The notes under the pieces: model-generated | Seen by the model: only the letters and a program-made list of their open reading frames with translations | What the model was told of the DNA's origin: nothing | Databases searched by the model: none | In this document: in pieces, positions 24,066 through 31,840 of the stretch | Numbering within the stretch: position 1 is the stretch's first letter | Layout of the letters: each line of letters opens with the position of its first letter | Made by a program: the position numbers and the translations under genes | Source of the DNA: an uncultured Porphyromonadaceae bacterium | GTDB taxonomy: Bacteria > Bacteroidota > Bacteroidia > Bacteroidales > Muribaculaceae | DNA length: 33,638 bases | Direction: 5' to 3' | Assembly (NCBI GenBank): GCA_947176605.1 | Contig: CAMWRH010000027.1 | Span: 1 to 33,638 of the forward strand

Positions 24066-25649
24066 TTAATTGATTTTTAATCTTTCTAAGTTGGTTATAA
24101 CTCGGTTAAATCTATCTTGTCCATAAGATCCGAAATCATCTCCTTTTGCCTCTTTGATGACTGTCCATTGCGACCAAAGATAATCCCATAAAATCTGATA
24201 ACAAAGGATCTTTATGTGTGCATTGGCAGGAACTGCACCGTCAAAATATTTATCAAGTATGTAGTCTTCATTCGCTTTCTCAAATCCGGCTTCGATAAAT
24301 AGAGCAGCAAAGTCGGCCATAGGGTCGTTCATGCCGGAGTATTCCCAATCAATTAGATAGATTGTCCCATCTTCTGATTTAATAAAATTCTCATATAGAG
24401 CATCATTATGGCAAGGTTTGAGATCGACTCCTAAAGAATTCAGATAACCTTCCAGAGCCATAACCCGCGGACGTATTTCCTCCCAGCCTTCATACATGGT
24501 AGCTCCGGCTTTCGCAATTAATGCGTCGTATTTCTCAATCTCTATGAAAAGATTAAACTCATTCTTTAACCTTATTTTCGAGTTATGAATCTTTTGATAT
24601 ATAGCCGCAATTTTACGCATGTTGTCATGGCGTTGAATAGTTGCGGCATTCAATGTCTCTGCATTTTCTATGAAGTCGGCGAGCTTGATTCCGTTTTCCG
24701 GATTGAAATACCTTATCGGCGGATTTATCCCTAACTTGCAGGCCTCGATTGCATTAAATTCTTCGTTAGTTCTTTCCACCATCCCGTCGGAGCCATTACC
24801 GGGAACGCGGAGCACATACTGTTTACCTTCAAGTGTAACTTTGAAGTTCTTGTTGCTCATGCCACCAATCTTCTCGATCCGAACTTTAGAGACATCAGCA
24901 TCTTTGAAAATTATCTTTATATGATTTCTCAGATTCTCCTCATCAAATGGATTCTCTTTTCGGCACAGACTACGATAAATGCTGTTCTGAAGTTTTTTAA
25001 AATCTTCCTTGCAGTCGACATCTCCCCAGATTACATTTTTAAACCGGATATACGGACGATCCAGTGGGTCGGTGACATCAATAAAAAGATATTCATAATT
25101 GAGATATGGATTGGATGAATTCTCCCAGGCATCAATCAACTTGGCGAAAGTATCTTTTGAGAATCTTGAGATGCCCATTAATTCCCCCTCAAAGTTGCAT
25201 ACTCTATGGCGATCTTTGGTTATTTTTGTGACAAACCCATGTTTTGTCTCAACGAAGCATTCATCTCCAGAGCCACTCTCTTCAGTCATTGATAAACAAT
25301 TACCTTCTGCTACTGCCGACAGTTGCTCAATTACTCTTTTTTCAAAGAAGGTGTCTCCCTCAACAAGTAGGAAGTCCTCTTTGATGTAATCTTTGCAAAG
25401 AGCCAGTGAACCCATTGAAGCTGTAAACTCATACTCTTTGTTGAAGATTAAAACTGTATCATTCGCCTTAAAACGTAGAAATTCCTCATATTTATACCCT
25501 GCAACAATGATTATATTTCTATAACCGCAATCTCTAAGGATAGAGAGGTTTCTATCCATAAGGCATATATCTTCTGCAAATGGCTTAACAGGATATGGAA
25601 TCTCGCAATCTTTTTCTTTGCGAGCAGCAAGAATGACCGCAGTTGTCAT
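24066..25649 (-). CDS. Fusion: nucleotidyltransferase-like domain + LicA choline kinase
   Basis: 527 residues. Residues 1 to about 230 form an NTP-transferase domain: VILAARKEKDCEIPYPVKPF takes the place of the usual LAAG-x-GTR loop, while the metal-binding aspartates survive in VEGDTFFE (Asp99) and WGDVD (Asp210). Residues about 243-527 are a choline/aminoglycoside kinase: GGMSNKNFKV, YVLRVPG, CHNDALYENF (His414, Asn415, Asp416, Asn421) and LIDWEYSGMNDPMADFA (Asp434), all intact. The kinase makes phosphocholine from ATP. The N-terminal domain may add a second nucleotidyl activity or be structural, because a separate LicC lies upstream. Stop and start overlap by 4 bp (ATGA) with licC. Confidence 0.9.
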   Translation of the reverse strand: MTTAVILAARKEKDCEIPYPVKPFAEDICLMDRNLSILRDCGYRNIIIVAGYKYEEFLRFKANDTVLIFNKEYEFTASMGSLALCKDYIKEDFLLVEGDTFFEKRVIEQLSAVAEGNCLSMTEESGSGDECFVETKHGFVTKITKDRHRVCNFEGELMGISRFSKDTFAKLIDAWENSSNPYLNYEYLFIDVTDPLDRPYIRFKNVIWGDVDCKEDFKKLQNSIYRSLCRKENPFDEENLRNHIKIIFKDADVSKVRIEKIGGMSNKNFKVTLEGKQYVLRVPGNGSDGMVERTNEEFNAIEACKLGINPPIRYFNPENGIKLADFIENAETLNAATIQRHDNMRKIAAIYQKIHNSKIRLKNEFNLFIEIEKYDALIAKAGATMYEGWEEIRPRVMALEGYLNSLGVDLKPCHNDALYENFIKSEDGTIYLIDWEYSGMNDPMADFAALFIEAGFEKANEDYILDKYFDGAVPANAHIKILCYQILWDYLWSQWTVIKEAKGDDFGSYGQDRFNRVITNLERLKIN

Positions 25650-26518
25650 ACTCTCTTTATTGAATTATCAGATTCTTGGTACTGAAAAACTTCATTGTCT
25701 TTCAGGAATGAGAATAAAAGATAATTTCCATCGTGAGGAATTTTTTTGAATCCTGACAATTCGTCTTCAGTACAATTCATTTTTAAAGCAATCTCCCGAA
25801 TAATAGATGATCTTGTATTTTTGATATATGAATTGTCGAAATGTCTTAGTTCATCAATAGAGTCAAACTCCTCGATATCAGTGTCATTATATTTCTTTAT
25901 GGATATGGGAGGTAGACTGGTGATATGGTTGATGTAGACATCTTCCCAATATCCCTGTCGTACATTCTCCTTTTTATATTCCTCAATAAGAATGCTTTTG
26001 AATGCATCGCTAAAATCGCGTGAGAAATACACGTGTCCCACCATATACCAGGAATCTTCTCCTCCGACCGTCACTCCAATTATATTATCTTCTGAATCTG
26101 AAGTGATGCAATATTCTGTAGTAGGACCCTCGGCGTACTTAGCGCTATAATAACTCTTGACGGGATTGTCGTTAAATACATTCTCTGGGAAGTAATTATC
26201 TGAAGAGCAGATATATGTATTGCCGAGACGATCTAAAACCCGAATTACAGAGGATGTATTATTATATCTGTCGTAATCTTCATTTATCACGAGTTCTACG
26301 CCAAATTTTTCTCTAAGGTATTCAAACTTCGCCGCTTGGTAGCCCACGACTATTGTTATGTCGAAAATTCCGGCTTCCTGCAGCTGTCGTATCTGTCGCT
26401 CGATAAGTATTTCTCCTTTGACATCCAAAAGCCCTTTCGGAATTTCGGATGATAATGGTACAAATCGCGACGAAGTCCCTGCTGCCAGTATTATCGCATT
26501 TCGCTTCAGATCAGTCAT
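25646..26518 (-). CDS. licC: LicC-like CTP:phosphocholine cytidylyltransferase
   Basis: 290 residues from the ATG at 26516-26518. An in-frame TTG at 26525-26527 overlaps the upstream stop and would add three residues. The NTP-transferase motif is intact: AIILAAGTSSRFVPLSSEIPKGLL. The metal-binding aspartates are likely Asp107 (ICSSDNYF) and Asp219 (IEEFDSIDEL). It would make CDP-choline from the phosphocholine produced by the adjacent kinase. It has a C-terminal tail of about 60 residues beyond the catalytic fold (SSIIREIALKMNCTEDELSGF onward). The choline role rests on the LicA neighbour. Confidence 0.88.
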   Translation of the reverse strand: MTDLKRNAIILAAGTSSRFVPLSSEIPKGLLDVKGEILIERQIRQLQEAGIFDITIVVGYQAAKFEYLREKFGVELVINEDYDRYNNTSSVIRVLDRLGNTYICSSDNYFPENVFNDNPVKSYYSAKYAEGPTTEYCITSDSEDNIIGVTVGGEDSWYMVGHVYFSRDFSDAFKSILIEEYKKENVRQGYWEDVYINHITSLPPISIKKYNDTDIEEFDSIDELRHFDNSYIKNTRSSIIREIALKMNCTEDELSGFKKIPHDGNYLLFSFLKDNEVFQYQESDNSIKRV

Positions 26519-26523
26519 CCTTT

Positions 26524-27309
26524 TCAAAAAGCGAGATTTACAGTGAAATTGATAAATGATTTATTAAATACAGGGTTATAGATGTATGCAACATTCAGAG
26601 GTATACCCCAACCATTTTTGAATGCGACATTATAAGTGTATTTAAGTTCAAGATTGCAGACTGAGAAATCGTGCTCGTATGCGTTATAGCATGACCGGTT
26701 GAGGGCGGTTCCTACAGTAAGTGATATCTTATTGTTCTCTAAGAAGTCATAGTATGTTCCTAACTCCAGATATGTAGAGTAGGCTTGCTTTTCCTTTCCA
26801 TTAGAGTCGATATATTTATCAGCTCCATAAAAGAAGTTGCTGATTGTGACCCATAAGGGAATTCGTGATGGTGCATATGTAACTACTCCTTCAAGCCAAT
26901 GGCCGGTGTGTTTGCCGCCTTTAAGGTATTTATCCTCATTACTATCGATTGTAGGATAGTAATAGTCATTCAATCCTATATTGAAATCCTTGATTGTGTA
27001 GTTGATTCCTAAATCAACCTCCGCATATTTGCCATTGACGGCATATCCTCCCATCGCATAGATATTCAGACCTTTGTAAGTATAGCTCATTGAAGGGAAA
27101 AGGACAGGTGCTGAATTCTCTGTCATCATCTCCATTCCACGCCAGACGTATTTTGTCTGAATATCCAGGCCAAGGCCGAACGGTGATTTAATCAGTTTCC
27201 CACCCCAGTTGTTCTTTTCTACTGAATCTGTAGTAATTTCTTCTGCAAATGTGGTTGAATTGCCTAAGATAAGGCTCAGTACGATTAGTAATACTGCTTT
27301 TGCATTCAT
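26524..27309 (-). CDS. Outer-membrane beta-barrel protein (porin-like) leading the choline module
   Basis: 261 residues. A signal peptide (MNAKAVLLIVLSLILGNSTTFAEE) is followed by alternating aromatic strands such as GLGLDIQTKYVWRGM, YAMGGYAVNGKYAEVDLGINYTI and LELGTYYDFLENNKISLTVGTALNR. It ends in an aromatic residue (FINFTVNLAF), the outer-membrane insertion mark. It resembles the TorF-type putative porins (YVWRG near the N-terminus). It is the first gene of the lic module and ends within 10 nt of licC, so a specific outer-membrane entry route for choline is a reasonable guess. Its start codon lies in the arm of an inverted repeat (27305-27318). Confidence 0.82.
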   Translation of the reverse strand: MNAKAVLLIVLSLILGNSTTFAEEITTDSVEKNNWGGKLIKSPFGLGLDIQTKYVWRGMEMMTENSAPVLFPSMSYTYKGLNIYAMGGYAVNGKYAEVDLGINYTIKDFNIGLNDYYYPTIDSNEDKYLKGGKHTGHWLEGVVTYAPSRIPLWVTISNFFYGADKYIDSNGKEKQAYSTYLELGTYYDFLENNKISLTVGTALNRSCYNAYEHDFSVCNLELKYTYNVAFKNGWGIPLNVAYIYNPVFNKSFINFTVNLAF

Positions 27310-27371
27310 TCTTTTAATTCAAATGTTGATTTTTGTAGATCGGATGTGTATAGAACTATTAAAAGAATGAA
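27305..27371 (-). promoter_or_regulatory. 14-bp inverted repeat that buries the start codon of the porin-like gene
   Basis: 27358-27371 (attaaaagaatgaa) is the exact reverse complement of 27305-27318 (ttcattcttttaat), separated by 39 nt. In the minus-strand RNA the downstream arm includes the purine-rich AAAAGA and the AUG (27309-27307) of the next gene, so pairing would hide the translation start. The upstream arm overlaps the 3' arm and U-run of the hairpin 27364-27430, so the two structures exclude each other. Confidence 0.6.
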
Positions 27372-27430
27372 CCGGGGAGATAGTCAGATGTAAGATTGTT
27401 GTGTAAAATATAATCTTCCCGATTCATTCT
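27364..27430 (-). terminator. Terminator-like long-loop hairpin in the capsule leader
   Basis: 17-nt arms agaatgaaccggggaga (27364-27380) and tcttcccgattcattct (27414-27430) match at 15 positions. In the minus-strand RNA one of the others is a G-U pair and one an A-C mismatch, and the loop is 33 nt. The 3' arm runs into CUUUUAAUAG. It lies between the regulator gene and the first capsule gene, where an attenuator would be expected. Another imperfect stem (27484-27497 with 27504-27518, loop tgcagg, one bulge and one mismatch) lies further upstream, just after the regulator's stop. No good TAnnTTTG promoter was found between 27310 and 27550. Confidence 0.5.
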
Positions 27431-27550
27431 AAAACTTTGTATTGTTGATTGTTGCAAGTAAAAGTCCGAATTTGGCGTATCGGGTATTGGAAGGCGCTGC
27501 AGGGCGTCTTCTCAATACTGTCGAAGTATGATATAGGGGTTGACACGTAG

Positions 27551-29242
27551 TCAGTTGGCGGGGGCCACGAGGCGCGGGTCGAGGTCGGCCTCCCATTCTA
27601 TGCCGTTGTCGGCGGGGAGGATGAGGCGGTAGAGGATGGGGAGGGAGGCGGGGAGAGTAGGCTGTGTATCGGTGGTGTCGGGTGTGTCGGGGGCGCTGAC
27701 GGTACCGGGAGCCGATGGAGTCACTGAAGCGAGGTAGCGGCCGGTGCGTCCGGCAAACGGACCTCCGATCACCACTACCTGTTGCCCCGGACGGGGCGGT
27801 ATGGTGCCAAGAGGGCGCACATCGGTCTCGGGCGTGAATATGCCGATGGCCAGCTGAAAGGCCTGCATCTCGCAATCGGGGATGCGGGCGTAGCCGCGTC
27901 CCGAAGGGTGGCGGTAGCACCAGGCCAGATCGGCGATGCGTGCCAGCAGCGGCTGCAGCCGGCTGACGCGTATGCGGATAAAGAGCACATCGGGTATCAG
28001 GGCCTCCTCGCCGTGGCGTATGCCATGCGCGGTGCGGTGGGCCACAGGGCGCATCGGATAGAACGTATCGGCCGGGGAGAGCGCTCCGGAATCCCTGTCG
28101 GAAGCGATGCGGTCAATGCGCTGGCGGAGTCCGGCGATGTCGGTGCCGCGCCGCAGGCGCAGGGCGTACCAGCGCAGCGGGTCGGCTGCCACAGCCTCGG
28201 CCACGAGCCGGCGCAACCGGTCGGGCGCCTCCGAATCGGGCGCCTCGGCGGGCGCGGCTGCATCGAGCAGGGTGAATATATCCGCCTCCGTGGTGTGGCG
28301 CATCGGATTGCGCCCCGAAGTGAGCAGCGCCTCCGAGGGGGTGGCTCCGCAGCGCAGGGCCGTCAGAAACCATTCCATTGCCGGAGCCGGAGTCTGGCGG
28401 AGTGCGGCATCACCGCAATTCTCAACCGATCGGGCGATGCGCCGGGCCATCCGGCGCGGCGTGTAGGCGCTCTGACGGAGCGGGAAGAGGTAGCGGCGGC
28501 GCGGGTCGGCGTATGCGGCGGCAATATCCGCCAGTTCGGCGGGATAAGCCGGGAGATCATCGCGGCGCAGGCGTGCTGCCGCCTCCAGACTGATCCCTCC
28601 GGCTATTACGGCGGCCTTGTGCAGGTCGCGCAGCAGCGGAGCCGGAATCATCTCATCGGCGGGTATCGTGTCGTCGGCCGGACGCAGGGGAGATGCGTGA
28701 CGGCGCGCGTCCGTGGAGGCAGAGTCGCACTTGCGTGCGGCCTCGATGTCGGCCAGACGGGCGCGGAGCGCCGGATAGTCGGGGAGTGCCGACGGCGCGG
28801 CGCCCTCGGCGACAGCACTGCGGTGCAGGCTGCTGATGCCATTGAGGTAAAGACGCAGGGTGGAGAGGGTGTGGCCGGAGAGGCTGAGGGAAATCAGCCA
28901 GTCGGCTATGGTGCGGGTGGAGAGGGGTTCGTAAATAAGCTGGAATGTAGCAAGGAAGGTGCGCAGCGATGTGAGGGCCTTGGCATAGGAGCGGGCGGCT
29001 GCGGAGTCGCCGAGCCGGGCAAGCTGCAGTGTGAATGCCGGAAGTAGCGCTTCGGGTGTGGATTCGAAAAAACAATCCTGTGTGCCGATAGCAATATCCT
29101 GGCAGTCAGGGGGATATGAGGTGAAGGGATGTTTAACCTCCGGGGCTTCCCCATCTAAACACTCTTTCCCCTCGGCGGCACTTGAATGTCGGGGAGGGGT
29201 GGAGGTGGTGCCTCGGGAGGCGTTGCGTTGTAAAGTAGTCAT
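27551..29242 (-). CDS. Recombinase-like / NusG (UpxY-like) fusion, candidate capsule antiterminator
   Basis: 563 residues from the ATG at 29240-29242, chosen because a perfect promoter lies 64 nt upstream; the longer open frame would run through it. Residues about 60-145 look like the SAM-like core-binding domain of tyrosine recombinases (ARSYAKALTSLRTFLATF, TLRLYLNGISSLH). About 195-325 resembles their catalytic domain, but the expected Arg, HxxR and Tyr are not recognisable. Residues 357-470 read as an NGN domain (RWYALRLRRGTD, DVLFIRIRV, GYARIPDCEMQAFQLAIG), and 484-505 is a KOW motif (RPGQQVVVIGGPFAGRTGRY). UpxY proteins of Bacteroides (about 170 residues) head capsule operons and prevent early termination. 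This gene has the same position with an added DNA-binding half. The gene is very GC-rich. The NGN-KOW call is fairly sure; the recombinase-like call is moderate. Confidence 0.78.
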   Translation of the reverse strand: MTTLQRNASRGTTSTPPRHSSAAEGKECLDGEAPEVKHPFTSYPPDCQDIAIGTQDCFFESTPEALLPAFTLQLARLGDSAAARSYAKALTSLRTFLATFQLIYEPLSTRTIADWLISLSLSGHTLSTLRLYLNGISSLHRSAVAEGAAPSALPDYPALRARLADIEAARKCDSASTDARRHASPLRPADDTIPADEMIPAPLLRDLHKAAVIAGGISLEAAARLRRDDLPAYPAELADIAAAYADPRRRYLFPLRQSAYTPRRMARRIARSVENCGDAALRQTPAPAMEWFLTALRCGATPSEALLTSGRNPMRHTTEADIFTLLDAAAPAEAPDSEAPDRLRRLVAEAVAADPLRWYALRLRRGTDIAGLRQRIDRIASDRDSGALSPADTFYPMRPVAHRTAHGIRHGEEALIPDVLFIRIRVSRLQPLLARIADLAWCYRHPSGRGYARIPDCEMQAFQLAIGIFTPETDVRPLGTIPPRPGQQVVVIGGPFAGRTGRYLASVTPSAPGTVSAPDTPDTTDTQPTLPASLPILYRLILPADNGIEWEADLDPRLVAPAN

Positions 29243-29305
29243 CACTTTGCGGCGGTGGTGACCGGCGGCTGCGGCAAGGATGATGCTGCCGCCTGATTCA
29301 AGATG

Positions 29306-29337
29306 CAAAGTTAGTAAATTCGGCGCATATGTGCAAA
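29306..29337 (-). promoter_or_regulatory. Bacteroidetes promoter of the regulator and capsule locus
   Basis: On the minus strand, TTTG (29337-29334), a 20-nt spacer, then TAACTTTG (29313-29306) match the Bacteroidetes -33/-7 consensus with normal spacing. Transcription would start near 29300, about 58 nt before the ATG of the regulator. It is the only strong promoter seen ahead of the capsule genes. Confidence 0.8.
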
Positions 29338-29658
29338 TCTTTCTGCAGGGGCGCGGCACGTAAAAAGCAGGCTTCCCGCGCGCCTCCGGCAGGCTTCCCG
29401 CGCACCTCCGGCAGGCAGGAAGCGGCATCATGCAACGGAGGGGGCGCAGGCGCTTACGCTGCCTGTCGCCCCCTCGCCTACTTAGAAATGTCGGTTGGAG
29501 TGTGCCGGGAATCTTATGTATCCGGTCGGTAAAGCGGTCTTGTCAGTTACGGAGTCCTGATGGTGTCGGGGCCGGATACCCGTAGTGCTTTATTACCCGG
29601 TGGCCGGATAGCCTGAATTCTTACATATATCTATATTTGGAAAAACGTCGGTAGGGGT
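29338..29658. other. Gene-free spacer between phosphatase and regulator genes
   Basis: No gene is seen in these 321 bases. They hold a 22-bp tandem duplication at 29371-29414 (gcttcccgcgcgcctccggc and its near-copy, one mismatch). A nine-base GGCCGGATA occurs twice (29570-29578 and 29602-29610). No clear rho-independent terminator follows the phosphatase stop; the minus strand has only a TTTTT about 15 nt beyond it without a stem. Confidence 0.6.
29371..29414. repeat. 22-bp tandem duplication
   Basis: Two head-to-tail copies, 29371-29392 and 29393-29414, differing at one base (g versus a). It is GC-rich and lies upstream of the capsule promoter. A slippage product is the simplest explanation. 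Confidence 0.7.
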
Positions 29659-31632
29659 TCAGAGCACCACCTTGCGGCAGCTTACCGTGCCGTCGCTCCA
29701 TACGCTGCGCTGCAGGTAGAGGCCGTGTCCGGGATTCTCCACGCGGATACCCTGGAGGTCGTAGTATTCCTCGCTGAGGGGTGTGGCGGGATAGGAGTCG
29801 ATACCGGTGATGACTGATGAACCGGGATTCAGCTTAAGGCGCAGGGCGGAGATGTCGTTCTGCGTGAGTATACCCTTGTTGAGGAAGTAGTCCTGGATCC
29901 CTTTTGCCACGTCGTCGACCTCCGCGATGTCGTCGACCCCGAGCAGCAGCTGGAAGGCGTACTGCAGCAGGTGATAGTCGCGGAACTCCTGGATGCCCAT
30001 GCGGTTGGATTTCTGGTAGTCGGCCGAAATCTCGTCCCATCCGGCGCCGCAGAGGGCGGCCAGTGTGCCGCAGAACATGCCGGTGCGGTCAGTGCCCAGA
30101 CGGCAGTGGATCAGATAGGGAGCCTTCGTATCGTCGGAATTGATGAAATCCACAATCTCCTTCACCCATGTGCCGAACTTGGTGCCGGTCGGATTATAGT
30201 ACACTTCATTGTACGACGGGGTGGATTTATTGACAGTGCCGGTATAGAGCACGCGCCCCTCGTCGATGATGGTGCGGTAGTAGGGGGCGATGGTCTCCTG
30301 GAATGACTTGCCGGCGATCGAGAAGCTCTGGAGATTGTTCTCTTCGTTTTCCGACAGGCAGATGTCGGAGTTGATACCCTCTTCCTCGGCCAGACGGGTG
30401 AGATACTCCATGCGGAGCGGTTCGGTGGCGTTGGTGTTTTTGGTGATCTTATAGGGGTGATAGGAGCGGAAGAGCGCCTTGGTGCCCGGCACGCAGCGGA
30501 AGTTGGAGATTTCCTCCTGTCCTTCGCGGGTGTCGAGTGCGAAGTCGGATGCGCTCTTCAGTTTGTTGGCCTGGGCGCTGTTGGCTTTGATGAGGTCGAA
30601 ATCGTCGGAGTTGAATACCACGATATTATTGTTGTCGCCGTTGCGGAACACGTAGCCGTCGGGTATAAACGATTTCGAACCGCCGTCCTGGTATGACGAA
30701 CCGTTGGTGACAAACTTAAACTCAGGCTGGCCGCTGTTGCCGGGGATCTTCACTTCCGGATATGAGAGGGTAAGGAACCAGAGTTTCTGGTCGGCGTCAT
30801 ACTCCATCATATGCTTGCCGGAGGCCCAGCCGTTGAAGGATCCGCGCACTTCGACACGTGCCGGAGAACCGCAGTTCCAGAGCGAGGGTGAGAAGACGAA
30901 TGTCACACTGTGGTCGGCTTCATTGTCGATGAAGCAGCGGGCGCAGTCGTCGGCGCTTGCTTTCGGGAAGGGTACCACCGGAGCGGGATCCTGTCCGTCG
31001 TCGCCACTGCCGGAGGTGCCCCAGGCGGTCTCGGTGACGCTGACGGTGTTGGTCAGGAAGTCGTAGTCGAGATCGGCCTTGGTGCATGTGGCCGATACGC
31101 TGATAGAGGGGGTGACGGCTCCCATGTCGCTTTCGGAGTTGACCGAACCGTAATGAATCGTAAACGACTTGTCAGAGCCGAACGACAGCGAAGCCACCGC
31201 ATGATGCGAGGCGGCGGGAGTCATGGTGACCGTCTCCTTGTCGCTGACACTGCGGAATCCGATCGAAGAGGCGGCGGTGCTCTCTACCGAGCCATTCGGG
31301 AGCACGGCCACGCGGAGCCATGAAGTGGCCGTCTTCTTGCTGCTGAAGCCTACATTGGAGTTGGACGACATGAGGAACTCGGACGTGGCATCGTCCATCA
31401 CGTTCCAGTAGCATGTGGATGTGAAGTCGGCGGAGATTTCCTTGATCAGCAGCATCGCGTCGGTCGTGGTGCCGTTTTTGGCCACATACCCGGTATGCTG
31501 TTCGAAACTTACCGAATTGTCGAGGGTCGGTGTAGAGCCGGATTCGGTATAATAGAAGAGATACCCGGCGTGGGCTGCCGGAGCACATAGCATAAGCATC
31601 CCGGCGAGAAGATTTGCAGTCTTTTTCATCAT
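29659..31632 (-). CDS. Secreted tyrosine/dual-specificity phosphatase with CBM48-like domain
   Basis: 657 residues. A signal peptide (MMKKTANLLAGMLMLCAPAAHA) is followed by a beta-rich region to about 200. Residues 255-340 resemble a CBM48/glycogen-binding fold (VEVRGSFNGWASGKHMMEYD, LWFLTL, EFKFVTNG). Residues 375-600 form a Y_phosphatase3-type domain with the active loop HCRLGTDRTG (Cys510, Arg516). The tail YYDLQGIRVENPGHGLYL is common at the C-terminus of Bacteroidales exported proteins. It probably acts outside the inner membrane on phosphotyrosine, phosphoinositide or sugar-phosphate substrates. It has its own promoter and is not part of the capsule operon. Joining a carbohydrate-binding module to such a phosphatase is unusual. 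Confidence 0.85.
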   Translation of the reverse strand: MMKKTANLLAGMLMLCAPAAHAGYLFYYTESGSTPTLDNSVSFEQHTGYVAKNGTTTDAMLLIKEISADFTSTCYWNVMDDATSEFLMSSNSNVGFSSKKTATSWLRVAVLPNGSVESTAASSIGFRSVSDKETVTMTPAASHHAVASLSFGSDKSFTIHYGSVNSESDMGAVTPSISVSATCTKADLDYDFLTNTVSVTETAWGTSGSGDDGQDPAPVVPFPKASADDCARCFIDNEADHSVTFVFSPSLWNCGSPARVEVRGSFNGWASGKHMMEYDADQKLWFLTLSYPEVKIPGNSGQPEFKFVTNGSSYQDGGSKSFIPDGYVFRNGDNNNIVVFNSDDFDLIKANSAQANKLKSASDFALDTREGQEEISNFRCVPGTKALFRSYHPYKITKNTNATEPLRMEYLTRLAEEEGINSDICLSENEENNLQSFSIAGKSFQETIAPYYRTIIDEGRVLYTGTVNKSTPSYNEVYYNPTGTKFGTWVKEIVDFINSDDTKAPYLIHCRLGTDRTGMFCGTLAALCGAGWDEISADYQKSNRMGIQEFRDYHLLQYAFQLLLGVDDIAEVDDVAKGIQDYFLNKGILTQNDISALRLKLNPGSSVITGIDSYPATPLSEEYYDLQGIRVENPGHGLYLQRSVWSDGTVSCRKVVL

Positions 31633-31691
31633 GTTGCGGTATGGATTTTAAGTGAGCCGCGGGGCAGATGTAGCCGCCGTGGCCGATACCG

Positions 31692-31723
31692 CAAATTTAG
31701 GGGTGCGCGGGGGAGTAATGCAA
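31692..31723 (-). promoter_or_regulatory. Bacteroidetes promoter of the phosphatase gene
   Basis: On the minus strand, TTG (31723-31721), a 21-nt spacer and TAAATTTG (31699-31692) fit the -33/-7 consensus. Transcription would start about 50 nt before the ATG at 31632. Confidence 0.7.
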
Positions 31724-31840
31724 GAGCGGTTATGGGTGTGAGTAGGAGTGAGTAAAATCCAAATGACAGATAATCAGTGCTCTCCGATATCATATTACAC
31801 CCCAGTGAGTAGACTCCGGATAGGAGAGAAATTCTTCTGC

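Noticed and set aside
27305-27430. Inverted repeats as an invertible capsule promoter of the Bacteroides type
   Set aside because: The arms are only 33-39 nt apart, no promoter with proper -33/-7 boxes lies between them, and one arm covers the start codon. An RNA structure explains them better.
27782-29047. Long plus-strand open frame (421 codons) opposite the regulator gene
   Set aside because: Antisense frame of a very GC-rich gene. The minus-strand product has NGN-KOW motifs and a promoter, and the plus-strand one has none.
29243-29431. 63-residue N-terminal extension of the regulator
   Set aside because: It would run through an exact TTTG-N20-TAACTTTG promoter, and its translation (cysteine- and proline-rich) looks non-coding.
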